Positions 11,961 to 23,148 of a stretch of 64,000 nt of DNA are shown here, one piece after another. The stretch is from Acanthosoma haemorrhoidale (lineage: Eukaryota > Arthropoda > Insecta > Hemiptera > Acanthosomatidae), in the NCBI GenBank assembly GCA_930367205.1, contig OV884011.1:123191866-123255865 (forward strand). The letters run 5' to 3'. A model generated the notes under the pieces. That model had not been told where the DNA came from. It saw only the letters and a program-made list of their open reading frames with translations, and searched no databases. The translations under genes were made by a program, and so were the position numbers. How positions within the stretch are numbered: position 1 is the stretch's first letter; every line of letters starts with the position of its first letter.

Positions 11961-12480
11961 GAACTGAAATTAAGTCGGAGGATTTCATAGTGGTAACACC
12001 AGCTGGTAGCGAAAAAGGCAATGGCTCAGTCATTCTATATTTGGCACCAAGATTGGGTTTGACCCGTGATCTATTAGTTAAGTTTAAAATCTACAGCTTT
12101 AGTGACAAATACAAAATATTATCAGGGATGGAAACAATGCAAACTCTAGAAACAGACACTAAATACGGAACGAATAATGAAATTAGTAAATGAATATAAT
12201 AAATGTAATAATTAATAATGGTCAAGTAATATATAATGAATTATATTTAATAAAGAATGTAAAAAACTAGAAACTCCTGTAAGACATGAACATGCAATTA
12301 AATATAATAATAAAATAAAATCATCAGATGACTTAACCTTTCTAGAACTAGACGATATGTAAACAGAAGAAGACATAGACAGATTAATGGAAGCAACACA
12401 TAATGACTCAGAAGAATACAACAAAACTTTACAAAAATCTAACCCAGAAGCCATGGAAGACGAAATAGTGTAGTAACTGC
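11961..12480 (+). pseudogene. Pol N-terminus / protease-proximal remnant
   Basis: The open frame at 11990-12193 contains a degenerate stretch (KIYSFSDKYKILSGMETMQT) like the end of the aspartic protease and linker of errantiviral Pol. The sequence that follows is acidic and Asn-rich (about 12240-12470) with stops. After about 12480 the expected RT palm motifs do not appear in any frame. Confidence 0.5.
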
Positions 12481-12499
12481 CAAACACACCCAAGACTCT

Positions 12500-13904
12500 A
12501 GTAACAAACATATTTTTATAGCCCCAAACAACAAATCAATAAATTTTGAAAAAACCAAATATTTATACAACGAGGAGAAAAGAACATTTATACCACAAAA
12601 CCTTTTCAAAAAACAAGACCTGTTATAGATACAGCATACCATAGGATATGTAGCATATGACTGTGGATATATAGAGCATAGGACTATAGACTTGGACAAA
12701 ATCTTTTTAGCAATTCTAAGACCAAATACTATTTACGGAATTTATTGTGAACCAAATTTTGAAACCATCAGAAGTGAATTTGAAGGAATTTATGATAAAA
12801 TACAAGAATCAATAAGAGAAAAGTTTCCAACTATAATGATAAGACGTTACAAGAAAAAACTTCTAGACTTACTTGACGCAAACGAACAAAGAGAAACGGT
12901 TGAAAATTATCATACTGGTAAATCATTTCACAGATGAATAATTGAAAAGTACGAAAAACTAAAACGGACTAACTATTGGCCTAACATGAGAGACCACATT
13001 TCAGACTTTATCAAGAACTGCCCCGTAAGTACAACAGTGAAATATGAACGCGAACCTATCAAAACAAAATACCAAGTAACTCCAACGACAGACAGACCAT
13101 TCGAAGAACTAATGATGGACACCCTCAGGTATGAAGGAAAACAAATTTTGAGAATAGTAGACACCTTTTCAAAAATAATGTTCGCCAGAACTGGAAAAGC
13201 CTGTAACGCTGTCAATGTGTTTGAAATTTGACAGAGTACTTGGCTCATTTCCCCACCCCTGTAAAAATAGACAACGGACAAGAATACAATAACAACCTTA
13301 CAAAGAACTTACTGACATCCCTAGAGGTCGAACCATACAACATATCACCGAATCACCCCAATTCACTAGGACTACTTAATAAAGCCCAATCCACTTTGAT
13401 AGAAATTTTACGAACCATTAGGGAAGAAAATAAAGATAAATCTCTAGAAACAAAGTTAAAACTACCATTAATCACATTTAATAATTCTTTAAATCAAAAT
13501 TTTAAAATTTCTCCCAATGAGATTACTTTTAGTATGATAAAAGACCCTAGTAAAGAAAATACATTACTAGCAGAACAGCGTGTTAGCAATTACCACGAAA
13601 AGCTCAAAATAATACAAAATAACATTATAAAAAGCATTACTAAGGAAAAATAGCAAAGAACCGCCAAACTGAATAAAAATCGAGAAGACCCCGAAATAGA
13701 AAAAGACCAACGAACGTTAAAGGAATAACAAGAAGAAAAGACGAACACAGATACAAACCTGTTATACCTTTTATTAACAAAATAATACAAGTACACATAG
13801 ATAATGTAGTTAGAAAAACAAAAAGCAAAAAGAGACATTTTATACCACAAGAACAAAATGTTTTAGATGAAGAACAGATGGACATAGATACTGACAGTGA
13901 CTGA
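12500..13904 (+). pseudogene. Errantivirus-like integrase region, broken
   Basis: Frames 12692-12937 and 12986-13231 are one frame split by a TGA; a frameshift near 13228 leads into 13228-13653. Visible features in order: an HHCC zinc-binding head with one Cys lost (CPVSTT where C..C is expected, about 13020), the first catalytic Asp (LMMDTL), VDTFSK, and the second Asp (KIDNGQEYNNN, about 13270). The residue 36 positions after that Asp, where the D35E glutamate belongs, is Asn (SLGLLNKAQSTL). A basic C-terminal tail runs to about 13904. Integrase would insert the viral cDNA; loss of the Glu alone predicts inactivity. Confidence 0.8.
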
Positions 13905-14634
13905 CACTCACAATAGCTGCTAATAATAATAATAGTAATAATAATAAAATCATGGAAGCAATCAACGGTATAGATAGGACCCAATCTGCCATGCACCTAA
14001 CCGAACTGCACGAAACATTAAATTACTTAACTGTACAAATACTAGACATAGTCTTTGGAAAATGGGAATCCCTCATGCTAACATGACAAAACATACCGAC
14101 TTAATTGATGACCAACTTATATCACAAGACTTGGAAATCATTTGGTTAACAAGTAAAATTTCATGTGCTAAACGAAACGGACTCATTCATTACATCATAC
14201 AATTACCAAAGAAAGGACCAAAACTTAGTTCAATTTATCTTTTAGCTGTGGCTATACGAAATGACCATAATGTAATAACCACTATAGTACCAAACAATTT
14301 AGTTCGGTATAATATACAAGAAACCTTTGTTGGAACATGTAACTATATAAAATCCAACTCATTTTGTATTAACATTAAGAATATTTGCAATGATTGCATA
14401 TCTAACGTATTGCACAAAAACTTAGATGAATGTATCACCACAACTATTGTAAATTCTACTCCTTTCATTCAGTATTAAGATTTTATAGATGTATATTTAA
14501 CTTTTAATTTATCATATGTGTTTATTGTAACTAATACTACCTTACCTATACACTTACCCTTCTCCTCTATTATTAAGTTAGATACTAAGGAAATGATTTA
14601 TAACCAAATTGAGAAACAAGTATTTAGAAACTAA
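13905..14634 (+). pseudogene. env: Errantivirus-like env fragment (central part)
   Basis: The 138-codon frame at 14062-14478 and its continuation through an in-frame TAA (14476-14478) to 14634 look like the ectodomain of the envelope's membrane-anchored half. It has a helix with leucine spacing just upstream (about 13965-14060), several cysteines (for example FVGTCNY and NICNDCIS) and N-glycosylation-type sites. I see no signal peptide or furin site, so the N-terminus seems lost. The role would be cell entry; the copy is broken. Confidence 0.55.
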
Positions 14635-14707
14635 TTTATTGTCTATAAAACATGTTATTTCTTAATATGACCATCCGGCCCGGGAGTTGAGGAATTAAAA
14701 ACGGGAG

Positions 14708-14746
14708 GTTTTATAATGCTACGATAATGTTAAGAACAAGTAGAAG
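14708..14746 (+). repeat. LTR-like start sequence, copy 1
   Basis: Matches 17524-17562 at 36 of 39 positions. It follows directly on a purine tract (aaaacgggagg), the layout expected for a polypurine tract and the first bases of a 3' LTR. Confidence 0.5.
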
Positions 14747-14989
14747 ATTGTATATATACGTAAGTTTCGAATTCAGAAACTTAAAGGAGGTGGAGGTTGT
14801 CAGGTTCGAACACTTGCAGATGTAGTTTAGAACTGTAATATTAAACATATTTACACATTAGCTCGCGCTACAAATATTACAATAAACCAATAAAACTTAT
14901 AACTAACCTGAATTAATACAATTGTCAATAATAAGCGTTGATCATTGTCTTAACAAGAGTACAGCTATTATACAGCAAGTCAAATGGCT

Positions 14990-15019
14990 CGGAGCGTCAT
15001 TTGATACTAGCACGCTCCG
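14990..15019. repeat. Hairpin, 8-bp perfect stem
   Basis: cggagcgt (14990-14997) and acgctccg (15012-15019) are exact reverse complements with a 14-base loop. Function unknown. Confidence 0.5.
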
Positions 15020-15067
15020 TAGGGACACCTCACATATGTGCCGAAGTTTGGCGGTAACGTTCAAACT

Positions 15068-15070
<3 letters not shown>

Positions 15071-15107
<37 letters not shown>
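15071..15107. repeat. (TA)n microsatellite
   Basis: An uninterrupted AT dinucleotide run. Confidence 0.9.
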
Positions 15108-15111
<4 letters not shown>

Positions 15112-15419
15112 CATTATAGACTATGAGAAATCTAAATCAACCTGTTAGCGTATATGTCCTTGGTACTCATTAGTAACAATATTATTACCATTGTAAACAT
15201 CTTGCCACCACTTCACTGTTGAGTCCACTATTTATATATGTTGTTTTCTTAACTTGCCATGATCTATTTATTTTTTTAAGTTAAATTGTTAATGTGCCAG
15301 TCAGCATTATCTATGAATCAATTTGACTCTCATAATTTATTATTGAGGATCTTTAAAGGTAAAAATAAATAAATTGCACTACATTTTCTAGGGTCAATTG
15401 ATTTGTTGTATTTTAGTTA

Positions 15420-16230
15420 GTAATTTAAGAGAATTTGATTTAATAAATCCTGTTGTTGATTGTAAAAATGTCATTGTTTGAGAAATTGCTTAGAGTTGCG
15501 TTGTGTTATGGAAGTTGCACTAGCATGCTACACTCCAAATGTTTTATTTCAATGAACATGCAACTTTGCAGCTTTAGAAAATGATACTTTGAATAAATTA
15601 TTATTATGTTTGTTTAAAATTGTAAGAAATGTGTGTCTGAAAATCAGGACTATAGTCAATTAGAAAACAAGGATATGTATGCATATGTACCAAGAATCTT
15701 TCGACATACCATTGTACAGTATTTCCGAACTAATAAATCCCAATATGTCCCAAATTATGTTAAACCCCATTACTAACACTAATAATAGTTCCATATATTT
15801 CATAGTTTGTAGTATTCTAGGCACTTTAGGAATACTAACATTATTATATTATGTAAAAACGAAAATCTGTAATCCCAAAACCTCTTGTATTCCACCTCCT
15901 ATTATCACCTATAACCCTACTTTAGCTTCTTCACCAGCTTCCACCACACGAATCCTTCCACCAGTGGACTTTACGAGACTCAACCTTAACATAAATGCTC
16001 TATATGTGCCTACTTCTTGGATGGAACAAGAAACTCGAGATGGGAGGAAATATGGAATGCAAACGTCAGCCGGAGGCCTGGCCCGGACAACACTTAACCA
16101 GCTGAGAAGAGACCTATTTATTACTGACCCAGGGCTTGTTTTGCAAACAATAAACTGCCTTCCTGCTGACTGCTTGGTACCGATGACGACCACCCGTGTG
16201 AGGCAATCTTCACCTATTTCCCCACGCTAG
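15420..16230 (+). pseudogene. env: Errantivirus-like env C-terminal fragment
   Basis: The 183-codon frame at 15679-16230 has a strongly hydrophobic membrane segment at residues about 39-59, followed by Lys and a proline-rich cytoplasmic tail (CIPPPIITYNPT). This is the end expected of an envelope protein. Upstream, from about 15420, the sequence reads env-like in changing frames (for example a Cys followed by NFAALENDTLNKLLL near 15560-15605). The 120-residue tail is longer than errantiviral tails usually are, so its end may be read into non-env DNA. It probably belongs with the fragment ending at 14634, split by about 0.8 kb. Confidence 0.55.
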
Positions 16231-16279
16231 CTGAGAAGGCATGATCCATTTCTCCTCCATATATACCTTCCCAAAATTC

Positions 16280-16290
16280 TTCTCCCTCTC
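16280..16290. repeat. Target-site duplication, left copy
   Basis: ttctccctctc, identical to 16368-16378. Confidence 0.8.
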
Positions 16291-16367
16291 CATTATGGAT
16301 TCACCAGAGGATCTATAATTATATATGATTGTCTGTAAATTTGAAGGGGCTATGAAGAAAAAAAAAA
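16291..16367 (+). mobile_element. Family C retroposon, 77-bp copy with TSD
   Basis: A 77-bp insert ending in a run of ten A is flanked by the exact 11-mer ttctccctctc at 16280-16290 and 16368-16378. The body (ggattcaccagaggatctat to ggggctatgaag) recurs at 51786-51862 on the plus strand and 36495-36575 on the minus strand. It is non-coding and is the poly(A) end of a retroposed family I cannot name. Confidence 0.8.
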
Positions 16368-16378
16368 TTCTCCCTCTC
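16368..16378. repeat. Target-site duplication, right copy
   Basis: ttctccctctc, identical to 16280-16290. Confidence 0.8.
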
Positions 16379-16599
16379 ACTCAGTCAGACTCACTTCACG
16401 CAGTAACACTCTCTCTTCCCGACTAGTTAGTGATTCAAGATTTTATCAAGAGAAGGCACATCAAATTTTTTGACTCACTCAGACATAGCCACAATCCACT
16501 ATTCTCCGACCTTCAACCGCCACCAATGCCCGTCAGATGGAAGCACTGCTGGACCGCCGAAGCCTGGAGGATGATCGACGTCATAGAACCCGATGACTG

Positions 16600-16991
16600 A
16601 ACGACCTACACCCAGCCGAGAGATTGAGGCCGATTCAAACGAAGCCACAATGACCCCATCTACCTGTGTAAGCAGGGTTGACCTTCCGGCCGAGAGGCTA
16701 ACTCATTTCAGGCCCCTGCCGGGGTGGGCCAGGCTTTCGCCTGGCCGACTACAATCCATTCCCTAGGTGCCCCTAGGCTCAATCCTTGGTAGACTCTTAC
16801 TACCTTCCTGATTCCATCCGCCTTTTTAGACATTCCACACCCTATATCCTTCTCATACATCCTTCAAATGGGGGACTCCCCTCAGTGAAAGGCACTCATC
16901 AGCCCTAAATAATTTTCCTTCATTTTTCCCACATCCTATTTTTTATAAGTTTGAGAGCTAAGGGAAAGAAAAAAAAAAAAAAAAAAAAAAG
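16600..16991 (+). mobile_element. Family D retroposon, longer copy
   Basis: Bases 16762-16991 match the reverse complement of 9574-9786 and end in a long A-rich tail (about 16965-16991). This copy extends further 5' through a GC-rich stretch that includes a perfect 8-bp hairpin with a TTTC loop at 16727-16746. The 5' limit is uncertain (16500-16760). No protein is encoded. Confidence 0.65.
16727..16746. repeat. Hairpin in family D element
   Basis: ggccaggc and gcctggcc are exact reverse complements around the loop tttc. It lies in the 5' part of the longer family D copy. Confidence 0.6.
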
Positions 16992-17059
16992 TTAGTAAAA
17001 ACCGTTACCTCTTTGTACTTGTGAATAAACTCTTCTTGTAAAAAAGTTTAATTTTCCTT

Positions 17060-17131
17060 ATAATTTTCCTTTATTTTTCCCACATCCTATTTTTATAAGT
17101 TTGAAAGCTAAGGAAAAAAAAAAAAAAAAAA
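17060..17131 (+). mobile_element. Family D retroposon, short 3' copy
   Basis: Repeats the last part of the copy ending at 16991 ('cacatcctatttttataag', 'aagctaagg') and ends in its own A run. It was either truncated at insertion or duplicated from the neighbouring copy. Confidence 0.7.
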
Positions 17132-17162
17132 AGTAAAAAGTCTATCTGTGTAAAACTTCTTT

Positions 17163-17353
17163 AACTATCCTTTTCTTATATGCATAACGTCTCAGCTTTT
17201 AGCCCCAGACCACACTTGTTCCCACCCTTGTTCCTGAACATCACACCCAGTATGTAGTAACGTAACTCTTAATATTTGTATATACCAGTGTTTTGATTGT
17301 ACTTCGTAATAAAGCTATTCTTTCTTTTCTTTTAAAAGATCTCCTCTACAAAG
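17163..17353 (+). repeat. LTR-like direct repeat, copy 1
   Basis: Matches 17679-17869 closely over 191 bases, including 'cacacccagtatgtagtaac' and an AATAAAG/AATAAAA poly(A)-signal-like stretch. Probably the U3-end/R/U5 part of an LTR. Confidence 0.65.
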
Positions 17354-17520
17354 TTTGTTAATAGTATAGATTGCAAAATAGAGGTCAATTTTACATTTCA
17401 ACTAGATCATGAAGCAATCAATTTTTTGCCCATATAAACTTTTTCTTTTTTTTTTTTTCTTTTTTGCCACTTTTAAACACTGTGAAATTTTGGCTTGAAT
17501 AGACCTTATGAGATCCATCA

Positions 17521-17880
17521 ATAGTTTTATAATGCAAGGATAATGTAAAGAACAAGTAGAAGAGGATTGAGCAGAACTTTATACCTGCCTCATGACTTCA
17601 TGGAAGTCACTGATGGTTCATGTTATTTTTAAGTAAGCAACCCACCCCTTCTTACTTCCCTTACTCCCTACTTCCCAGAACTATCCTTTGTTTAACCATA
17701 TATGTCTCAGCTTTTAGCCCCAGACCCCACTTGTTCCCACACTTGTTCCTAAACATCACACCCAGTATGTAGTAACGTAACTCTTAATATTTGTATATAC
17801 CAGTGTTTTGATTCTACTTAGTAATAAAACTATTCTTTCTTTTCTTTTAAAAGTTTCTCCTCTACAAAGATTATTTAACA
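17521..17880 (+). mobile_element. Candidate solo LTR (about 360 bp)
   Basis: Starts with the same sequence that follows the purine tract at 14708, contains the repeat shared with 17163-17353 (here 17679-17869), holds an AATAAA signal at about 17823, and ends 'tttaaca'. The most economical reading is an LTR of the errantivirus-like element family. A primer-binding site after 17880 was not recognised. Confidence 0.45.
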
Positions 17881-18693
17881 GTGGACACGGCACTCCCTCG
17901 TCCTTCCAACACAGCATCGGCTGCTGCGAGGAACTCTCTCTCTCGTTAATTCTCATTTCATAGCATCCCAATACAATAGATCAATTCAATACAATCCGAT
18001 ACATCCCAAGTTTCAGAAGAATAGAAATATAATCATTTACTATAATTAGTTTTGTTGAAAATACTAGTAATTCAAATTTGAATCTAAAGCTGAAATGAAG
18101 TAATTTTATTGAATGAATGTATAAAAGATTAGGAAAATCTTCATTAAGTATTAAAATAATTAAGTTACGTTTTATTGTCAAACAAAAAACCTTGATACAC
18201 TTGTAATTGAATTATGAAACCTTTGCATAAGTATACTCGATAAAATTTACGCAGCAGTTCCAAAGCTGCATATACATATTGCAGTTTTGTTTTTTCATAA
18301 GCTTTAGAACATTAGCCTTAATTCTATTATTATTCAAGAAAAGTAAAAGAAAGTTAAGAAAAAATATTTCGTACTAACTTTATTATTTTTAAAAAAATAG
18401 TCTACAGCCACACATTAACATTTTGTTTTTTTAATTATAATTCAATCTTTGAATAGATCACAGCATACTATTTAAGGAAAAATTATTATTTTTACACATA
18501 AAAATGTAAAAGTAAAAATGGTTAGATATAAAAAGGATACAAACAAACAAAACTTTGGTCAAGTTTTCTTTTCCATTTTTAAAAAATACTCCTAATTCAA
18601 GAAAAAAAATTGAAAAATAGCAAAGTAAAAATATTCAGTTTTATCCATTCTAACAAAAACATTTTTAAGGGAATTCAGGGAAGCTGAGAATGG

Positions 18694-18721
18694 AATGGAA
18701 AGATACGAAGTATTGCGTTTT
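18694..18721 (+). repeat. 28-base direct repeat, copy 1
   Basis: The 28-mer beginning 'aatggaaagatacgaag' is identical at 18864-18891; the starts are 170 bases apart. Confidence 0.75.
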
Positions 18722-18863
18722 ATGATTGTCTCATGATTTTCAGATTTGGTTAAGAATGTCCAAAGTAAAAAAGGGCAGTATCTGATTGTCAGTAGCGGGA
18801 AAGTTTAAAATATCATATTTTACCAGTTTTTCTTAATCCTATTACAGTCCGGTAAGAGCCTCT

Positions 18864-18891
18864 AATGGAAAGATACGAAGTATTGCGTTTT
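18864..18891 (+). repeat. 28-base direct repeat, copy 2
   Basis: Identical to 18694-18721. Confidence 0.75.
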
Positions 18892-19948
18892 GTTTTAGCT
18901 CTGGTAGGTTATGAGTAGGTATTGGGTCGTTAGTTATCAAAATAATTTAGATGTAGAATCAATCAGTTTTAAAACGTGAGAGCAAATACGTTAGAGTAAC
19001 AAATAGAATGGCGCGAAAATTCACAAAAAGTAAAAATGTTGACTCACAAGGTATTGAATTGAACACAACGATATAATACATCACTTAATGAGTTTAGCAA
19101 CAAGTAAACAATATACGGCATGAAGTTTGTTGTTCAGTTGGTAATAAATACTGTTAAAAAAAACCATTGGGTATAAAACAATTTATTAAAGCAGATTAAT
19201 AGTGTGTAGTCATGAACAGTTCATCCTAATTTCGTTACAAAAATAAAATCGTTATTTAAATAAAATTACTATCTACTATACAATCTGAATATCTATTCTG
19301 TTGGAAACACGTTGATTACAGCTTTATTTATTTATTACTATTATATTACTATTATTACAATATATTTATTACAGTTGCTTTTGTATTTGTAGCATTTTTA
19401 ACAGCTTTTGGATGTCACAGGTCATAAAACAAACGCCAAGCCAAAAACCAGGGAAATAGCCGAGAGCGCTCACCGGTTTTTGCCAGTCATGAACGATAAG
19501 GTCCATTGAACCTCGGCCAACAAAGAGGTAGGAAAAACCAAAGAAGACTCGACAACATTGAAAGAAAAATGTCGTTTTAATACGTTTTCCTTGAGCCAGC
19601 CGGATACGGTCTGCGGTCCGACGCTACCTGATGACCCTGCCACGTCATTTTTTTATTTTCTTCTCTACAAGCTTCAATTAAGCTGAAAGGCACAAGGATA
19701 TGTTACAGACGCCAATTTTGACGTCAGATCAAAGTTTCTTTTTTGTTTTCAAATAAATTATTAACTGATTAAAATGTTCATTTTTATGGAAATCAATTAA
19801 TTTATTCCATTTATGGATTATTTTTCATAATCCAGCTTCCCCCTCCCCCTGGGATGATAAAATACTTAAGTATTAGCGTGTTGGAAAAATATCTTTTATA
19901 AAATATATACTTATTTATATGTAGGAAAACACAAACAAAAGGACTACA

Positions 19949-19972
19949 ACTAAAAGACTAATTTCTTTTAGT
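19949..19972. repeat. Hairpin, 8-bp perfect stem
   Basis: actaaaag and cttttagt flank an 8-base loop. Confidence 0.5.
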
Positions 19973-22900
19973 CGTCAGAAATAAAATTATTTTCCCCATG
20001 TATCATCTTCCTAGCTGGTACACACTTTATAGTAAATTATTGTTGCTACTCTTACTATTTTCAAGAAACCTTTGACTGTTTTCTTTTACTGCGTTATAAA
20101 TAAAGTAAATGACAGTGTTATCTAGTAGTCGGTAGATGGTAGTACGCTTTTGTAAATTTGTTATTATTCTTAGAAACTTAGATAAAAAGCCTTAATCGAT
20201 AATTACACCTAATTACTTAACTGTCGGGGTCCATTTAAGTTCTGTATTTTCTTAAATCATGATTAACAATCAATTAATCCCACCCTTACACTTGCTGCAG
20301 TCATTAACTTTCTTACAATAAAGTGTATTAAGTTTGCTACTTGGTCTAAAGCTATATTTGCCTAACCACCTCGTAATATGTACGATCAATGTTAAGCTAC
20401 TCATCACCTGGCACACACTTCCTTTATGAAATGTAGTGCAGCTAAAGTAAATACAAGAAGCACTGACTGAAATGCTAAGAAATGTTCTAGACTCATTGTA
20501 GATTCGTACAAACATTGTAAATATATTAAAATAAATCAAGGGGGTTTGAACAAAAGAAGTACGTTCCGTCTGTCAGTTATACGATTAATGATATACTAAT
20601 TATGATCTAATCAATATGAAACTTTGAAGGCATACTCTACAATCAACTAGTTATCACCTCCCCCTCCCCCTTCGTGCTCAGTAATAAAATTCTGCATTAG
20701 TGAATTTTATTAAATAATGAAATATATTGTAGGTAGGTTATTAGAGAAATGGCGTGATATCTATGAGGCTGTGACATCGGATGCTATTAAGGAGGCAGAG
20801 TGGCGGTGAGAGTACCTGGAGGCGGCTCGATCCCCTACCTGTGATTGAATATTACATCCTTCGAAATATCAATGCATTGGACATTGTTTTGCTATCCGTA
20901 CATTAACAACGTCGAGGAAACCATTTAAAATAAGAAAATCCACCGAAATGCCATTAAGTGAAAAATCTTCAGCTGCGTAGTATGATTTTGAGAAGGCTGG
21001 GTAGTATAATTTAAAGATAAAATGCTGTAGAAAACAAATCCGCAGCCTATTTTTTATTCATTTTATTCACTGCCATTGTACTAGGTCCCTATTGACCAAG
21101 CACTCTTCTTCGACTGATGGTTACTTTGAAATATTCACAAAACCATTAAAGAGGCCTGTTAACTGTTGGGAGATAGTAATAAATATTAAAGAGGTGATGG
21201 CTGGGGGTAGCAGCAAGGTGTTCCTCACTAATCCGTGGGTAGGTCGGAACGGCTAAAACACAAATTCTTTTTATTGAAAGTCTTCACTACATGTTTTTTT
21301 ACTAGAACAATACACAATTGAATGAAACAAAATATTATATAGCTAATTTCATTCTTTCACTGACTTATATCCTGATTTTGTTTTTCCTTTTGGTTTGTTG
21401 ATGTTTTAGAGAGCAGTTTATAATTTAGGCGGGATTTTTCAATGTTACAAACTTGCTCCGTAAGCAAGTTATTTTCTATAGCAAGTTGTTTAATCTTATC
21501 GATGAATCCTTCTAGGAACGTCAGAAGCTTTTTATCCAGCATCGAAAATTGGCTAAATCCAAGGCGATTTTTCCACCGCTAGATGGAGCCACCCACCCTT
21601 TTGAGGGAGTTAACGTATCATCCGAAAAATTCAGGGAATTTAGCATCCATTGCTATTTCTTTCTCGTGAACTATCTGCCATGATAATGGAGCCCCTTTAT
21701 GGCTAAACCAAGTCCCATATCGCGTCACCTAATTTTTACAGTTTCGGTTTTTTCAACGTCTCCCGGGCTCACTGGTATTTTGAGCACATTGAGTTGGAGA
21801 AGCGAAAGTCAGATTAGAGAGGTTCTACAGTAGTACCCTGAGGTACTCAGGGTCTATCCTTTTCTAATTAGTTCCTTCTTATAATCTCAATCAGGGCGTG
21901 CCTATTTCTATCTGAAAAATAGTATTTTTAACTGCGTTTCAAACACAGATAGTGTGCCAAACATCAACAACGCTTATAAAATCTAAGAATTTATTTTATC
22001 TTACACTCATGGTCTCCGTTATTTGCTATTAGTCATTCATAGAATTTCTCTTGTTTAATTGTTCTCTTATATTGGTGATTTATAGTTTATTTTCAATCAG
22101 CAACTATTTTTATCACCACTAATATTTCAGCTTGTTTAAGGCATCAGTTTTATATTCTTATTAAATAATAATTATTATATATCACACACACAATGAAGGA
22201 GATAAAAGAAACTAGAAATTACCGAAGCCAATATTTGGTTTTTTAGGCAAGTGTCTTAAATTGAAATAAATAATTTCAATTGTTATCTAAACTATTTTTT
22301 ATTTATTAATATATAAAAAAGACATAGAAAGTGTGACCGATAGACTTTTATAGCCAATGTAAATTAGCGATTGTTTACGCCTGTAATTCGTTTATTTTAT
22401 TTATTGAAGGAAAAAAATTATCATTCATTGTTTAAGCCCGAATAAGGGGTCTTGCGCTGACAAGTAATTATCTAACAAAGTACCCTCGTAAAATTTATTA
22501 TAAATTTTAAAGTGTAAATTAGAGATAAATATTTTTTTTTTGTTTAGTTTATATAACGAATTAATAATTATTGATAATATTATAAATGTTCTAAGAATAT
22601 CTTTGTGTTTCGAATGTGAGTGTATTGATTTTGTTTAAGTGAAATATGTTGGAAGGTAAACGAAACGAATACCGATACGGGACGCCTCCGAGGCCCCGTA
22701 ATCGGATTAAGAACACAATATCCTTTATAGAGGATTAAAAGGACGGAGCACCGGTTGATAAGTCGCTCGCAGAGTCAGAGTGGATCCAGACTTGAGTTGG
22801 CTAACACACACGCGAGTGCCCTCCATCATCTCACCGCCTTATCGGCCGATCGTTTATGTGGAGCACCTCTGGGGAGAGTTCGACTGGGGAAGTCGTAGCA

Positions 22901-23012
22901 GTGAGGACCTCGCTCAACTCTCCACTAATCGATGCCATCGATAATTAGCAACGATGACAGATTGGGTACCCAATGAAGCTGTCAAAAGTACTGTACTTTA
23001 TTTACTATTAGC

Positions 23013-23148
23013 AATTTAAGTATTTTTTTTTTATCAGACAATTTAAGTATTTTCTGTATCAGATAGTTTAAGTATTTTTTTTTATCAAATAGTTTAAGGA
23101 GTTTTTATCAAATAGCTTAAGTATTTTTTTGGGGGGTTTTTAATCAAA
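23013..23148 (+). repeat. Degenerate tandem repeat, about five units
   Basis: Units of 23-35 bases built on 'tttaagtatttttt' followed by 'atcaaatag' or 'atcagac'. Unit length differs mainly in the T run. Confidence 0.7.

Larger units (their letters stand above)
10846..14634 (+). mobile_element. Errantivirus-like LTR element, decayed, RT lost
   Basis: Gag, protease, integrase and envelope remnants occur in the order and orientation of an insect endogenous retrovirus (errantivirus/gypsy group). All frames carry stops or frameshifts. The reverse transcriptase and RNase H domains, normally over 1 kb between protease and integrase, are absent: protease-proximal sequence runs into the pre-integrase segment at about 12480. 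A purine-rich tract (aaaacgggagg) at about 14698-14708 followed by an LTR-like start suggests the 3' boundary. The element cannot be autonomous. A further env piece lies at 15420-16230 beyond intervening DNA. Confidence 0.75.
14635..15419. other. DNA separating the two env fragments
   Basis: Contains an LTR-like start (14708-14746), a hairpin (14990-15019) and a (TA)n tract (15071-15107). It may be a truncated LTR plus inserted or unrelated flanking DNA. No protein was seen. Confidence 0.4.
17881..23012. other. Long AT-rich stretch without recognisable genes
   Basis: Small structures only: an exact 28-base direct repeat (18694, 18864), a perfect 8-bp hairpin (19949-19972), and GC-richer unassigned blocks at about 19415-19650 and 22665-22985. 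A 61-codon minus-strand frame at 21357-21542 could form a coiled coil but has no supporting context. Confidence 0.4.

Noticed and set aside
12973..13996. Minus-strand frames rich in Phe, Ser and Leu
   Set aside because: Antisense to the integrase and pol C-terminal remnants on the plus strand.
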